From Natrinema ejinorense (GTDB lineage: Archaea > Halobacteriota > Halobacteria > Halobacteriales > Natrialbaceae), in assembly GCF_002494345.1 (NCBI RefSeq), contig NZ_NXNI01000001.1, forward strand, positions 3,844,001 through 3,908,000: a DNA stretch of 64,000 bases. Reading direction: 5' to 3'. The position numbers and the translations under genes were made by a program. The notes below the pieces were generated by a model, which ran no database searches, was not told where the DNA came from, and saw nothing but the letters and a program-made list of their open reading frames with translations. Below, one piece after another: positions 54,302 to 61,821 of the stretch (positions are counted from its first letter, which is position 1; every line of letters starts with the position of its first letter).

Positions 54302-55327
54302 ATGAAGGCAGTCCAATTCGCGGAACACGGCGACACGGACGTCATCGAGTACGGCGACTATCCCGACCCCGAAATCGATCGGGACGAGGTACTGGTCGAC
54401 ATCAAGGCGGCCGCCCTCAACCACCTGGACATCTGGACCCGGCGGGGAATGCCGGGGATCGACCTCGAGATGCCCCACATTCCGGGCAGCGACGGGGCCG
54501 GCGTCGTCGAGGACGTCGGCGAGGACGTCAGCCGCTTCGAGGAGGGCGACCACGTCGCGCTCTCGGCCGGCGTCGGCGACCTGCGGATGGACGACCCGAC
54601 GCTCGACCCGCGCTTTCACATCATCGGCGAACACGTCACCGGCGTCCACTCCGAATACGCCGCGATCCCCGAGGACAACCTGATTCCCGTTCCCGACCAC
54701 GTCGACTGGACGGTCGCCGGCTCGAGTTCGCTGGTCTTCCAGACCGCGTGGCGGATGCTCATCGAACGGGCCGACCTCGAAGCCGGCGAGTCGGTGCTCG
54801 TGTTGGGGGCCAGCGGCGGGGTCGGCCACGCTGCCCTCCAGATCGCCGACTACGCGGGCGCGGAGGTCTACGCGACCGGCAGTACGGCGGAGAAGCTCGA
54901 CTACGCCGAGGAACACGGCGCGGACCACGTCTGTAACTACGAAGAGGAGGACTTCGCGGACTGGGTCCTCTCGGAGACGGGTGGTCGCGGCGTCGACATC
55001 GTCGTCGAACACGTCGGCGCGCCCACCTGGCAGAACTCGCTGAAGAGCCTGACCAAGGGCGGGCGACTCGTCACCTGTGGCGGTACCGGCGGCGGCAATC
55101 CCGAGACGGACATTCCGCGTATCTTCTGGAATCAGCTCCAGATCATTGGCTCGACGATGGCCACGCCCGATCAAGTCGACGACGTGTTGGAACTCGTCTG
55201 GGACGGGACGTTCGAGCCCGCGATCCGCGAGGAACTGCCGATGAGCGAAACCGCACGCGCCCACGAGATCATCGAGAACCGGGAAGGGTTCGGCAAAGTC
55301 GTCGTCCGACCGGACAGCGAACTCTAG
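54302..55327 (+). CDS. Medium-chain dehydrogenase/reductase (zinc-type alcohol dehydrogenase-like)
   Basis: A 341-residue MDR protein. The first half is the GroES-like domain (MKAVQFAEHGDTDVIEYGD, AALNHLDIWTRRG, PHIPGSDGAGVVEDVGEDVS) and the second the Rossmann domain (VLVLGASGGVGHAALQIADY). The usual catalytic cysteine (NHxD in place) and the four-cysteine structural zinc loop are missing, so this is closer to quinone oxidoreductases or enoyl reductases than to zinc alcohol dehydrogenase. Its substrate is unknown. Confidence 0.88.
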   Translation: MKAVQFAEHGDTDVIEYGDYPDPEIDRDEVLVDIKAAALNHLDIWTRRGMPGIDLEMPHIPGSDGAGVVEDVGEDVSRFEEGDHVALSAGVGDLRMDDPTLDPRFHIIGEHVTGVHSEYAAIPEDNLIPVPDHVDWTVAGSSSLVFQTAWRMLIERADLEAGESVLVLGASGGVGHAALQIADYAGAEVYATGSTAEKLDYAEEHGADHVCNYEEEDFADWVLSETGGRGVDIVVEHVGAPTWQNSLKSLTKGGRLVTCGGTGGGNPETDIPRIFWNQLQIIGSTMATPDQVDDVLELVWDGTFEPAIREELPMSETARAHEIIENREGFGKVVVRPDSEL

Positions 55328-55422
55328 ACCACCCCGTCGACGCTTCCCGACCGCCCCGATCCGGTGGAACGTCAGGGTGGCCAACCGTGAGGGCTTTCAC
55401 TCTGCGGTCGAACGATCCGATA

Positions 55423-55743
55423 GTGACCTCGAGCGACGACGGCGGCTACGTCCACGATCCTGCGGCGTTCGATGCCGGCGCGGACGACGAACAGGGGACC
55501 GATTCGTCGGCCGACGACGGAGACGGCGCCGATCCGCCCCATCCAGCGACGATCGACCGGGAGTTCGACTGGCGCGGCTGGATCCTCGTCGGTGTCCTGG
55601 TCTTCGCATTTCTCGTCGCCCCGATGGCGATCTATCTCTTCCCGCCGAGTGCGGAGGGGTATCGCTTCGCGTTGCTGATTCTCCCGCTCGCACCCGCGAT
55701 CTTGCTCGCGATCACGGCCGTCTGGGCGACGACGCGGCCCTGA
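55423..55743 (+). CDS. Small membrane protein with acidic N-terminus
   Basis: A 106-residue protein. The N-terminal half is an Asp-rich soluble stretch (DPAAFDAGADDEQGTDSSAD), then WRGWILVGVLVFAFLVAPMA and FALLILPLAPAILLAITAVW form two membrane helices. GTG at 55423 (MTSSDDGGY) is preferred, with an alternative GTG at 55387. No family recognised. Its 3' end is 94 bp from a convergent small gene. Confidence 0.65.
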   Translation: MTSSDDGGYVHDPAAFDAGADDEQGTDSSADDGDGADPPHPATIDREFDWRGWILVGVLVFAFLVAPMAIYLFPPSAEGYRFALLILPLAPAILLAITAVWATTRP

Positions 55744-55837
55744 GCCGGGCCGACCGCGTGGCTGCTCGAGGGCGTTCGTCCCGTTCGTCTAATAAATCTA
55801 CCAGCGAGTGTCTCCAGCGCTCGAGCGCTGGCGGCCG

Positions 55838-56155
55838 TTATGCCGGCGTCTCTTGGATCTCCTCGAGTCGTTCGAGGACGGCCGATCCGTGATCGACGTC
55901 CCGGTCGGGTGTCTCCTCGTGGTCGACGTACGTGGCGAGTTCCGCATAGATGCGATCGGCCTGCAGGCCGGTGAATCGTTCCGTGTCGCCGTCGGTCTCG
56001 AGTATCTCGATGACCTCGAGTACCCACTCGGGTGGTCGTTCGTCCGCGTCGAGGGCCTCGTCGAGGCGGGTCGACAGGACGTGGTGGACGACCCATTGCT
56101 CGTCTCTGGAGAGCGGGACTTCGTACGTCTCGGTTGTCGGTGGTGAGGAGCTCAT
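55838..56155 (-). CDS. DUF7853-like haloarchaeal protein
   Basis: A 105-residue, highly acidic helical protein: TYEVPLSRDEQWVVHHVLST, PPEWVLEVIEILETDGDTER and FTGLQADRIYAELATYVDHE. The pattern of Trp and paired helices matches a haloarchaea-specific family I believe to be DUF7853. Function unknown; no operon partner in the same direction. Confidence 0.7.
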   Translation of the reverse strand: MSSSPPTTETYEVPLSRDEQWVVHHVLSTRLDEALDADERPPEWVLEVIEILETDGDTERFTGLQADRIYAELATYVDHEETPDRDVDHGSAVLERLEEIQETPA

Positions 56156-56377
56156 TTCGTCGGACGGGACCGGGGTGGTCCTCGACCGAAGCTACGAACA
56201 CCGTCCTAATAAGCCTTGTCACAGTGTGGCATAGTTGCTGGGAACTCGCCGGGCCAGCGGCGGGGTCGGCCACCCGGCGTCTCGAGCGGGAGTCGCCGGT
56301 CCGTCGCTCCGAACGGTCACGCTGGCGATCAAAAGCTACTAACAGAATCGGATCCACCACTCAGGTAGGAGCCGACG

Positions 56378-57442
56378 GTGATTGATTTCGCGACGGTATC
56401 CGGCAAGATCGCGACCGGACGCATCGGCTATACGCTCTCGCAACTCGTCCCCGCCACGCCGATCTGGGAGCGTGAGTGGGACGTCTGTTGCGTCCTCGAC
56501 GGCTGTCGCCTCGATCTCATGCGTGAGGTCGCGAGGGCCGGCCATCCGGCGCTGCCCGACGCCGACGGGGTCGATTCGCTGTGGTCGGTCGGGTCCCAGT
56601 CCGCCGAGTGGATGGACCGAACGTTCGCCCCGCAGTACCGCGAGGAGATGGCCCGGACCGCCTACGTCACCGGCAACCCCTTCTCCTCCCAGCCCTGCGA
56701 GCACATTCTCGTCACCTCCGACGAGGTCCTCCCGCTCGAGGCCGACGACTTCGGCGTCTTCCACGAGGCCTGGCGGGAGGAGTGGGTCGACGACGACATC
56801 TCGACGATCCCGCCCGACCCGCTGACCGACGCCGCGATCGCGATCTGGCGCAACCGGGCGGAGCTGGGCGTCGACCGCGTACTGATTCATTACATGCAAC
56901 CCCACGCCCCCTTCCGGTCGCAACCGGGCTGGTTCTTCGGCTCGGCCGACATCGAACACTGGGGGCAGTTCACCGACGGGGACGACGAGGAGGAGATCGA
57001 CCTCGCGGACCTCGAGCCGGAGGAACGCGAGGCACTGGAGGCGCTGGCCGAGGCCGAAGCCGAGGAAGACGACGACACGGACTCGATGAACGACCCCTGG
57101 ATCAAACTTCGGAACGGCGAACTCTCCTACGACGCGGTCTGGGCGGCCTACCGGGACAACCTCGAGTGGGTGCTCGACGACGTCGCGCGACTCCTCGCGA
57201 ACTGCGACGGACGGGTCGCGATGACCAGCGATCACGGCAACGCCATCGGCGAGTTCGGCGTCTGGTCGCACCCGCCCGGAACGCCAGTTCCCGCCCTGCG
57301 CCGGGTGCCCTGGGCGGTCAGCGAGGGGCAGGATCGCGGGACGTGCGATCCCGCCCTTCCGGATGGACTCCGCGACGACGACCCGGCCAGCGCGAACGAA
57401 CCCGCGGTCGAATCGCGCCTCGAGGCGCTGGGTTACCGATGA
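56378..57442 (+). CDS. Alkaline phosphatase superfamily (sulfatase-like) hydrolase
   Basis: A 354-residue protein. The metal site includes CVLDGCRLDLM near residue 38 (VLDGxR motif) and MTSDHGNAIGEFGVWSHPPG around 273, both typical of sulfatase/arylsulfatase-like members; an active nucleophile is less clear, but LWSVGSQSAEWMDRTF occupies the usual place. Residues 175-215 form an acidic insertion (DGDDEEEIDLADLEPEEREA). The start is GTG 56378. Its stop overlaps the downstream methyltransferase start (ATGA). Haloarchaeal relatives lie in surface-sugar loci; the substrate may be a sulfated glycan, by inference. Confidence 0.8.
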   Translation: MIDFATVSGKIATGRIGYTLSQLVPATPIWEREWDVCCVLDGCRLDLMREVARAGHPALPDADGVDSLWSVGSQSAEWMDRTFAPQYREEMARTAYVTGNPFSSQPCEHILVTSDEVLPLEADDFGVFHEAWREEWVDDDISTIPPDPLTDAAIAIWRNRAELGVDRVLIHYMQPHAPFRSQPGWFFGSADIEHWGQFTDGDDEEEIDLADLEPEEREALEALAEAEAEEDDDTDSMNDPWIKLRNGELSYDAVWAAYRDNLEWVLDDVARLLANCDGRVAMTSDHGNAIGEFGVWSHPPGTPVPALRRVPWAVSEGQDRGTCDPALPDGLRDDDPASANEPAVESRLEALGYR

Positions 57443-58197
57443 CGACCCCCCTTCGCGACGCGATTTACGCCGTTCGGAAAGCTCGGTTGGGGCTCGAGCG
57501 CCGTCGACTCGACTACGGCCGGGAGACGCGCGAGCGGGCCGAGCGGCTGGCCGACGTGCTCCCGGCGTCGGCCGCCGAACTGCGGGCGTACGAGCAGGAA
57601 TACGACGACCTCGAGTGGTTCCACGAGAGCTACGCCGACCGGGTCGCCGAGATCCACGAGGCCGGCGTCGCCACCGACACGACCCACTGGCGCGATGGGG
57701 TGACGCTCTACGTCGTCTGTCGCGCACTCGCGGTCGAGACGGTCGTCGAGACCGGCGTGCTCTTCGGGTCGTTCGACGCGCACATCCTCGCCGCACTGTC
57801 CGAGAACGGCGGCGGGACGCTCTACGCGGTGGATCTCCCCGGCGGACCGCCCGGCCCCTTCGAGTACGGCCACCTGATCCCGGATCGCTGTCGGGACCAC
57901 TGGGAGCTTCGCGAGGGCGACGCACGCGAGGTACTCCCGGAGCTACTCGAGACCGTCGGCCCCGTCGACCTCTTTCTGCACGACTCGGACCACCGGTTGC
58001 CCCACATGCGATTCGAGTACGAGACGGCGCTCGCTCACCTCACGCCGGGGGGCGTGCTCGCGAGCCACGACGTTCGTCTCTCGAGGCTGTTCGATCGATT
58101 TACCGAGGCCAACGGCCTTCGATCGTGCGTCGTCTGTGATACCGGCATCGGGCGGCTCCCGTCCTCGAGCGCTCGGCCGGACTCGAGCCGGTCGTGA
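57439..58197 (+). CDS. Class I SAM-dependent methyltransferase
   Basis: A 252-residue protein. The first 95 residues are helical (AIYAVRKARLGLERRRLDYG); the SAM-binding motif VETVVETGVLFGSFDAHIL starts near residue 95 with TLYAVDLPGGPPG, and the catalytic-side motif is DLFLHDSDHRLPHMRFEYE. It resembles cephalosporin-hydroxylase/TylF-type methyltransferases (motif LHDSDH) that modify sugars or glycans. It is translationally coupled to the sulfatase-like gene. Confidence 0.82.
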   Translation: MTTPLRDAIYAVRKARLGLERRRLDYGRETRERAERLADVLPASAAELRAYEQEYDDLEWFHESYADRVAEIHEAGVATDTTHWRDGVTLYVVCRALAVETVVETGVLFGSFDAHILAALSENGGGTLYAVDLPGGPPGPFEYGHLIPDRCRDHWELREGDAREVLPELLETVGPVDLFLHDSDHRLPHMRFEYETALAHLTPGGVLASHDVRLSRLFDRFTEANGLRSCVVCDTGIGRLPSSSARPDSSRS

Positions 58198-58230
58198 CGG
58201 GGCCGCCGATTCCGGGACCGACCGGAGACC

Positions 58231-58716
58231 TTACTCGACGACGACTGCGCCTTTCATTCCCTGTTCTCGGTGGGGCTCACAGACGTAGAGGTACGTCCCC
58301 GTCTCCTCGAACTGGTGTTCGAAGGTGATGCCCTCCTCGTCCGTGATTTCGGTCTCGAAGACGGGTTCGTCCGCGCCGGTCGCGCCCTCGATCTCGAGTT
58401 CTTCCTCGTCTTCGGGCACGTGGACGACGTTGTGACTGCCGCCCTCGCCGGTCCACTCCCAGACGACCGTCGCGTCCTGGTCGATGCGGATCGCGGGCGG
58501 ATCGAACTGGAGGCCGTCGTCCCCGGCCCCGACGTCGACCGTGACCTCGTCCTCCCCGGTGAGGTCCTCGGTTTCCTCGTAGTCGTCGACGTCGTCGAAC
58601 CAGTCGCCGTAGTCCGGTTCCTCGTCGTCCTGTGCGCTCACGGTGGCACCGAGCCCGCCGAGTGCGAGGCTCGAGCCGATCGCTTTGATCGTCGTTCGCC
58701 GATCGAGTAGCCGCAT
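58231..58716 (-). CDS. Halocyanin-type blue copper protein
   Basis: A 161-residue exported protein. The Tat-type signal (RLLDRRTTIKAIGSSLALGG) is followed by an acidic linker and the cupredoxin fold. Copper ligands: His in GEGGSHNVVHVPED, then Cys, His and Met in YVCEPHREQGMKGAVVVE. It lacks the lipobox Cys of many halocyanins, so it may be released or membrane-tethered by a different signal. It carries electrons, probably between the membrane bc complex and terminal oxidases. Confidence 0.88.
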   Translation of the reverse strand: MRLLDRRTTIKAIGSSLALGGLGATVSAQDDEEPDYGDWFDDVDDYEETEDLTGEDEVTVDVGAGDDGLQFDPPAIRIDQDATVVWEWTGEGGSHNVVHVPEDEEELEIEGATGADEPVFETEITDEEGITFEHQFEETGTYLYVCEPHREQGMKGAVVVE

Positions 58717-59094
58717 ACGTAGCTCGTGGTTGGCCGGTGAGTAAACTCGAGTCCTTACCCTTGCAACGGGCGGGGTCGATCGACCTATAGTAGCAACTGA
58801 CAGTCATTGCACACCTGATCGCACGACAGCGTTGCGATCAGTGTGTAAATCGTTTCAGTTGCTACTATAGTTCGGACCAAACCGGCAGGTCGTATCGGTT
58901 CATCGGAGAGCGATGATCGGCCAAGCGCTCGATCGGCCTGAGAGAGACACACGACGAGATACGACTCGTATGGATATTCGTGACGCGAATTCTATCGACG
59001 TGCAACGTCGGTGGGCTGGGGAACACGTCTCGTTCAGCTATTCGATGAGTTCAGTGACGCTATCGACAGGTGAATAATACCCGTTCTTTTCGAC
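58717..59094. other. Intergenic region with intact repeat element and a possible gene remnant
   Basis: It holds the halocyanin promoter, the intact 86-bp inverted-repeat element (58785-58870), and a 35-residue plus-strand frame starting MDIRDANSIDVQ at 58970-59077, which may be a GNAT-like remnant. AT content rises here and marks the start of the accessory region. Confidence 0.55.
58785..58870 (+). repeat. Short inverted-repeat element, intact copy (A)
   Basis: 86 bp with perfect 16-bp terminal inverted repeats, CTATAGTAGCAACTGA at 58785-58800 and TCAGTTGCTACTATAG at 58855-58870. The inner arms TGATCGCA and TGCGATCA also pair, so the whole unit can fold into one long hairpin. This is the architecture of a non-autonomous transposon (MITE). 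No clear target duplication is seen. Three diverged or truncated relatives are in the window. Confidence 0.8.
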
Positions 59095-59565
59095 TCACGT
59101 CGTATGCCAGGATTCTGCTTCTGCTACAGATATTTCTTCGTTCTCGATCCCACGAATAAGGATCCCGAGCGACCCGGTACACGGAACATCGACCGTTTCT
59201 GCTGCCGATCGAGCTTCCATGTCATCCGTCGCTAGTGCCCATCCGTGATCTCGTGCGTAGGCGAGAGCGTGCCGTTCGCCGTAGTCTAATTTCTGGATTT
59301 GCTGGATCGATCGGTCCTGAACGCTCCCTACCGGAATCGTCTCCGTCTGGCCGCTCCCAGTCAAATATCGGAGCGCCTCCTCGAGATAGGGACGACCCTG
59401 TTTACTCCCCCGTTCGAGTTCCTCTTTCACAGCAGCTACTGACAGCGGGTGAGCGAACGTAGCGGTGAGGAATCCGACAGAATCCGATGCAGCGTAGTTC
59501 GACAGGACGGTCGTATCTAACACAACTCCCTCGATCGAATCACTACTGTCGGAGTCGTCCGTCAT
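59095..59565 (-). CDS. PIN-domain (DUF3368-like) RNase toxin
   Basis: A 156-residue PIN protein. The active-site acids are in VVLDTTVLSNYAAS (Asp16 approx.), VKEELERG, DYGERHALAYARDHGWAL (Glu) and LATDDMEARS. It ends CTGSLGILIRGIENEEISVA, the usual C-terminus of DUF3368 toxins. It is coupled to the upstream small UPF0175-type gene by ATGA overlap, the standard layout of toxin-antitoxin pairs. RNA cleavage is the known activity of relatives. Confidence 0.85.
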   Translation of the reverse strand: MTDDSDSSDSIEGVVLDTTVLSNYAASDSVGFLTATFAHPLSVAAVKEELERGSKQGRPYLEEALRYLTGSGQTETIPVGSVQDRSIQQIQKLDYGERHALAYARDHGWALATDDMEARSAAETVDVPCTGSLGILIRGIENEEISVAEAESWHTT

Positions 59566-59780
59566 TCGATTCGGCGGGCAACATCGATTTCGTCGTCGAT
59601 GTCTTGTCGAGTCGCTGGCCCATGTCGGGGAACGACATCGGCCTCCAGCAAGATGTCACGAAATTCCCCCGGATCTATTCCCAACCGGTCTGCACCTTCC
59701 GTAACGGTGAGTTCGCCGAGAACGTGCAACCCAACGACAGTAGCGACCTCTTCGTCGTCGAAGGTCTGAGAGGGGGACAT
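59562..59780 (-). CDS. UPF0175-type antitoxin
   Basis: A 72-residue small protein: VATVVGLHVLGELTVTEGAD, then IDPGEFRDILLEADVVPRHG, a ribbon/helix-like arrangement typical of UPF0175 proteins that neutralise DUF3368-like PIN toxins. ATG at 59780 is chosen over one four codons upstream. Its stop overlaps the toxin start. It may repress the operon's promoter. Confidence 0.8.
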   Translation of the reverse strand: MSPSQTFDDEEVATVVGLHVLGELTVTEGADRLGIDPGEFRDILLEADVVPRHGPATRQDIDDEIDVARRIE

Positions 59781-59873
59781 CGTATTCTTCACTAGATGGA
59801 GTACGACTATAACAGTTGTTCTGCCAGATCAGGGACTTCCCTCGAGGGAGGACGCCGTCCCGTTTCCCAGGAT

Positions 59874-59925
59874 CTGACGGCCGTCGTGCGAGCGGGTGTG
59901 CAGTGACGTTCAGTCGCCACTCGAG
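59874..59925 (-). repeat. Short inverted-repeat element, half copy (D)
   Basis: CCGTCGTGCGAGCGGGTGTG, CAGTGACGTTCAGTCGCC match the right half of the reversed repeat family; the left half is absent. The TGA stop of the adjacent minus-strand regulator gene (59910-59912) is inside the repeat. Boundaries are approximate. Confidence 0.6.
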
Positions 59926-60374
59926 TCCTCGTCTCGAGTCCCACTCGACCGATCGGCCCCCTCCCCTCGAGTGGTCCCCTCCGTTATCGCGTCGTGGTCG
60001 GGTCGTCGCTCGCGGAGGACGGCGAGCCGGTCGGCGCGCTGGACGAGCAGCGCGCGCCCGGCACCCGTGAGGCGATAGGCGTGGACGGAGCCCGGGAAGC
60101 CATCGCGCGTCGTGACGAGGTCGCGATCGACGAGCGCGCGCAGGCTCGACTCGAGTCGGCCGGGGCTGACCCTCGGATACCAGCGCTCGATGGTCTCCGC
60201 GATCCCCCAGGGATAGCAGGGGTAGCCCTCGTGTTCGCGGCGGGCGACGGCCTCGAGACAGTCGCGCTGGAAGCCGGTGAGTTTGGCCCACGCGCGCCGG
60301 TCGTCCGTGGTATTTGGGGGCGATGCGTCTGCTCGAGCGGGACGTTCAAGATCCCGCGAATCGTCGTCTGACAT
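59910..60374 (-). CDS. Winged-helix transcriptional regulator (PadR-like)
   Basis: A 154-residue protein. The core LTGFQRDCLEAVARREHEGY, GIAETIERWYPRVSPGRLES, SLRALVDRDLVTTRDGFPGS and VHAYRLTGAGRALL is a PadR/MarR-like winged helix. The C-terminal 25 residues are acidic and low-complexity, ending within the repeat copy. ATG 60374 is preferred to one 19 codons upstream. Small single-domain regulators like this are common on haloarchaeal mobile DNA. Confidence 0.75.
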   Translation of the reverse strand: MSDDDSRDLERPARADASPPNTTDDRRAWAKLTGFQRDCLEAVARREHEGYPCYPWGIAETIERWYPRVSPGRLESSLRALVDRDLVTTRDGFPGSVHAYRLTGAGRALLVQRADRLAVLRERRPDHDAITEGTTRGEGADRSSGTRDEDSSGD

Positions 60375-60600
60375 GGCTTTCGGCAGGGTACGGAAGCCAC
60401 GCGGGCCGGTGGTAGGGCACCGGGTCCGCATTTTCGAGGACCGATGTGGGTAGTCGTGGGTCCGTCTGGCCTCCGTTGCTCTGATTAACGGACGGAGAGG
60501 ACTTATAATTGACCCTATATGGGATCAAATAGAACTCGTATAATCCCATTCAACTGCATGCCACCTGCAGTTATGATAGGAAAGCGTGACTTCCGACTGA

Positions 60601-60867
60601 ATGCGCCCGCTGGTTTCGTGGATGACGAAGTCTGATCCCGCGATTCTCGAAATTTTCGAGGAAGCGGGGATCGCTATTCCCCCAGCGGTTGCAGAATACA
60701 ATTTGGAGGGCGTTTCAAAATCTACGATCAAAAGACGCCTTCCTGTTTTAGTGGATCACGATCTACTGGAAAAAGTAGACGACGATCGAGGCTATTACCG
60801 AATTACGGATCGAGGTCGCGCCTATCTCGAGGGGGAACTGGAAAGTGACGACCTCGAACCATCGTAA
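60601..60867 (+). CDS. PhiH1-repressor-like winged-helix protein
   Basis: An 88-residue protein: MRPLVSWMTKSDPAILEIFE, IAIPPAVAEYNLEGVSKSTI, KRRLPVLVDHDLLEKVDDDR, YYRITDRGRAYLEGELES. This matches the family of small haloarchaeal regulators that includes the phage PhiH1 repressor. It is separated from the divergent PadR-like gene by 226 bp. In this accessory stretch it may control neighbouring mobile genes. Confidence 0.75.
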   Translation: MRPLVSWMTKSDPAILEIFEEAGIAIPPAVAEYNLEGVSKSTIKRRLPVLVDHDLLEKVDDDRGYYRITDRGRAYLEGELESDDLEPS

Positions 60868-61102
60868 CGAACTCGTACCCACGATACCTGAAATCCTGTC
60901 TTTTCGACTCGCTGAATAACCTATTTCGGACCAAAATCAGCGGAACACGCTGGCTGCTCGAGAAAACTAATAGGCCAACCGGTGGATGGATTCGATATAT
61001 ACACATAACGAATAGCGGTTTGTGTGCATATTCGGGGATCGGATTCTGTCGACATGCAACCCCTTAGGCGGGGACGGTCCAAGGAGCGATGCTATAATTC
61101 TT

Positions 61103-61116
61103 GGCTCTGTTGAAAT
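61103..61116 (+). repeat. Left terminal part of an IS5-family element
   Basis: GGCTCTGTTGAAAT is the outer end of the interrupted IS5-type element; it continues at 61822 (CCTCACAGGG) after the IS6 insertion. The last eight bases, GTTGAAAT, are duplicated at 61814-61821. Confidence 0.7.
61109..61116 (+). repeat. Target-site duplication, left copy
   Basis: GTTGAAAT directly precedes the IS6 left end and recurs directly after its right end (61814-61821). Eight bases is the normal IS6 target duplication. Confidence 0.9.
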
Positions 61117-61813
61117 GGCGGTGTTCAGATAAGGATGAAGGATGAGGCGGTTCGTTTTCTGAGTGATCTATGCCCGAAAACGACCGCCTCAACGGTTGTT
61201 TAGACGAGATCAACTTAGAGTTTGTTGAACGAGAAGCGACACCGCGATTGCTGATGAAGCTCAGTATTCAACTGCACCTCGCTGGACTTTCGCTTTCGAA
61301 TACTGTCTCTGTTCTTGAGGTATTCGGTGTCAAACGCGCTCGGTCTACTGTTCACAATTGGGTACACAAGGCCGATCTACAGCCCGAATCTGGCCGGTGT
61401 CCGGATCACGTTGCGGTTGACGAGACCGTGATCCGACTGAACGATGAGCAGTATTGGCTGTACGCCGCAATCGATCCAGAGACAAACGAATTGCTCCATA
61501 CAAAGCTTGAACCGACAACAACGAAGGTTCTCGCTCATTCGTTTCTTACGGAACTATCCGAGAAACACAACGTCTCTGACGCCGTGTTTCTCGTTGATGG
61601 GTCGCACTCGTTACAAGATGCATGTCAGCGCCACGGCTTCGATTTCAGATACGAAAAGCATGGAAATCGAAATGCTGTTGAACGTGTCTTTAGAGAGATA
61701 AAACGACGAACACTCTGCTTCTCAAACTGCTTCAGCAACGCCGAAGCAGAAACTGCCGACGACTGGCTCAGATCGTTCAGCTTCGCATGGAATCAGCTTA
61801 TCTGAACACTACC
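61117..61813 (+). mobile_element. IS6-family insertion sequence, apparently intact
   Basis: A 697-bp element bounded by 17-bp inverted ends, GGCGGTGTTCAGATAAG at 61117-61133 and CTTATCTGAACACTACC at 61797-61813 (15 of 17 match). It is flanked by the 8-bp duplication GTTGAAAT and carries one complete transposase gene. Size and ends match haloarchaeal ISH14/ISH15-like elements. It landed between the left end and transposase gene of an IS5-type element. Confidence 0.92.
61170..61805 (+). CDS. IS6-family transposase
   Basis: A 211-residue DDE transposase. The N-terminus has an HTH (FGVKRARSTVHNWVHKADLQ), and the catalytic acids are in DHVAVDETVIRLNDEQYWLY (Asp), DAVFLVDGSHSLQDACQ (Asp) and GNRNAVERVFREIKRRT (Glu). 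All three are present and the length is normal, so it should be active. Start ATG 61170 lies 36 bp inside the element's left end. Confidence 0.93.
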   Translation: MPENDRLNGCLDEINLEFVEREATPRLLMKLSIQLHLAGLSLSNTVSVLEVFGVKRARSTVHNWVHKADLQPESGRCPDHVAVDETVIRLNDEQYWLYAAIDPETNELLHTKLEPTTTKVLAHSFLTELSEKHNVSDAVFLVDGSHSLQDACQRHGFDFRYEKHGNRNAVERVFREIKRRTLCFSNCFSNAEAETADDWLRSFSFAWNQLI

Positions 61814-61821
61814 GTTGAAAT
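61814..61821 (+). repeat. Target-site duplication, right copy
   Basis: GTTGAAAT, identical to 61109-61116, immediately after the IS6 right end. Confidence 0.9.
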
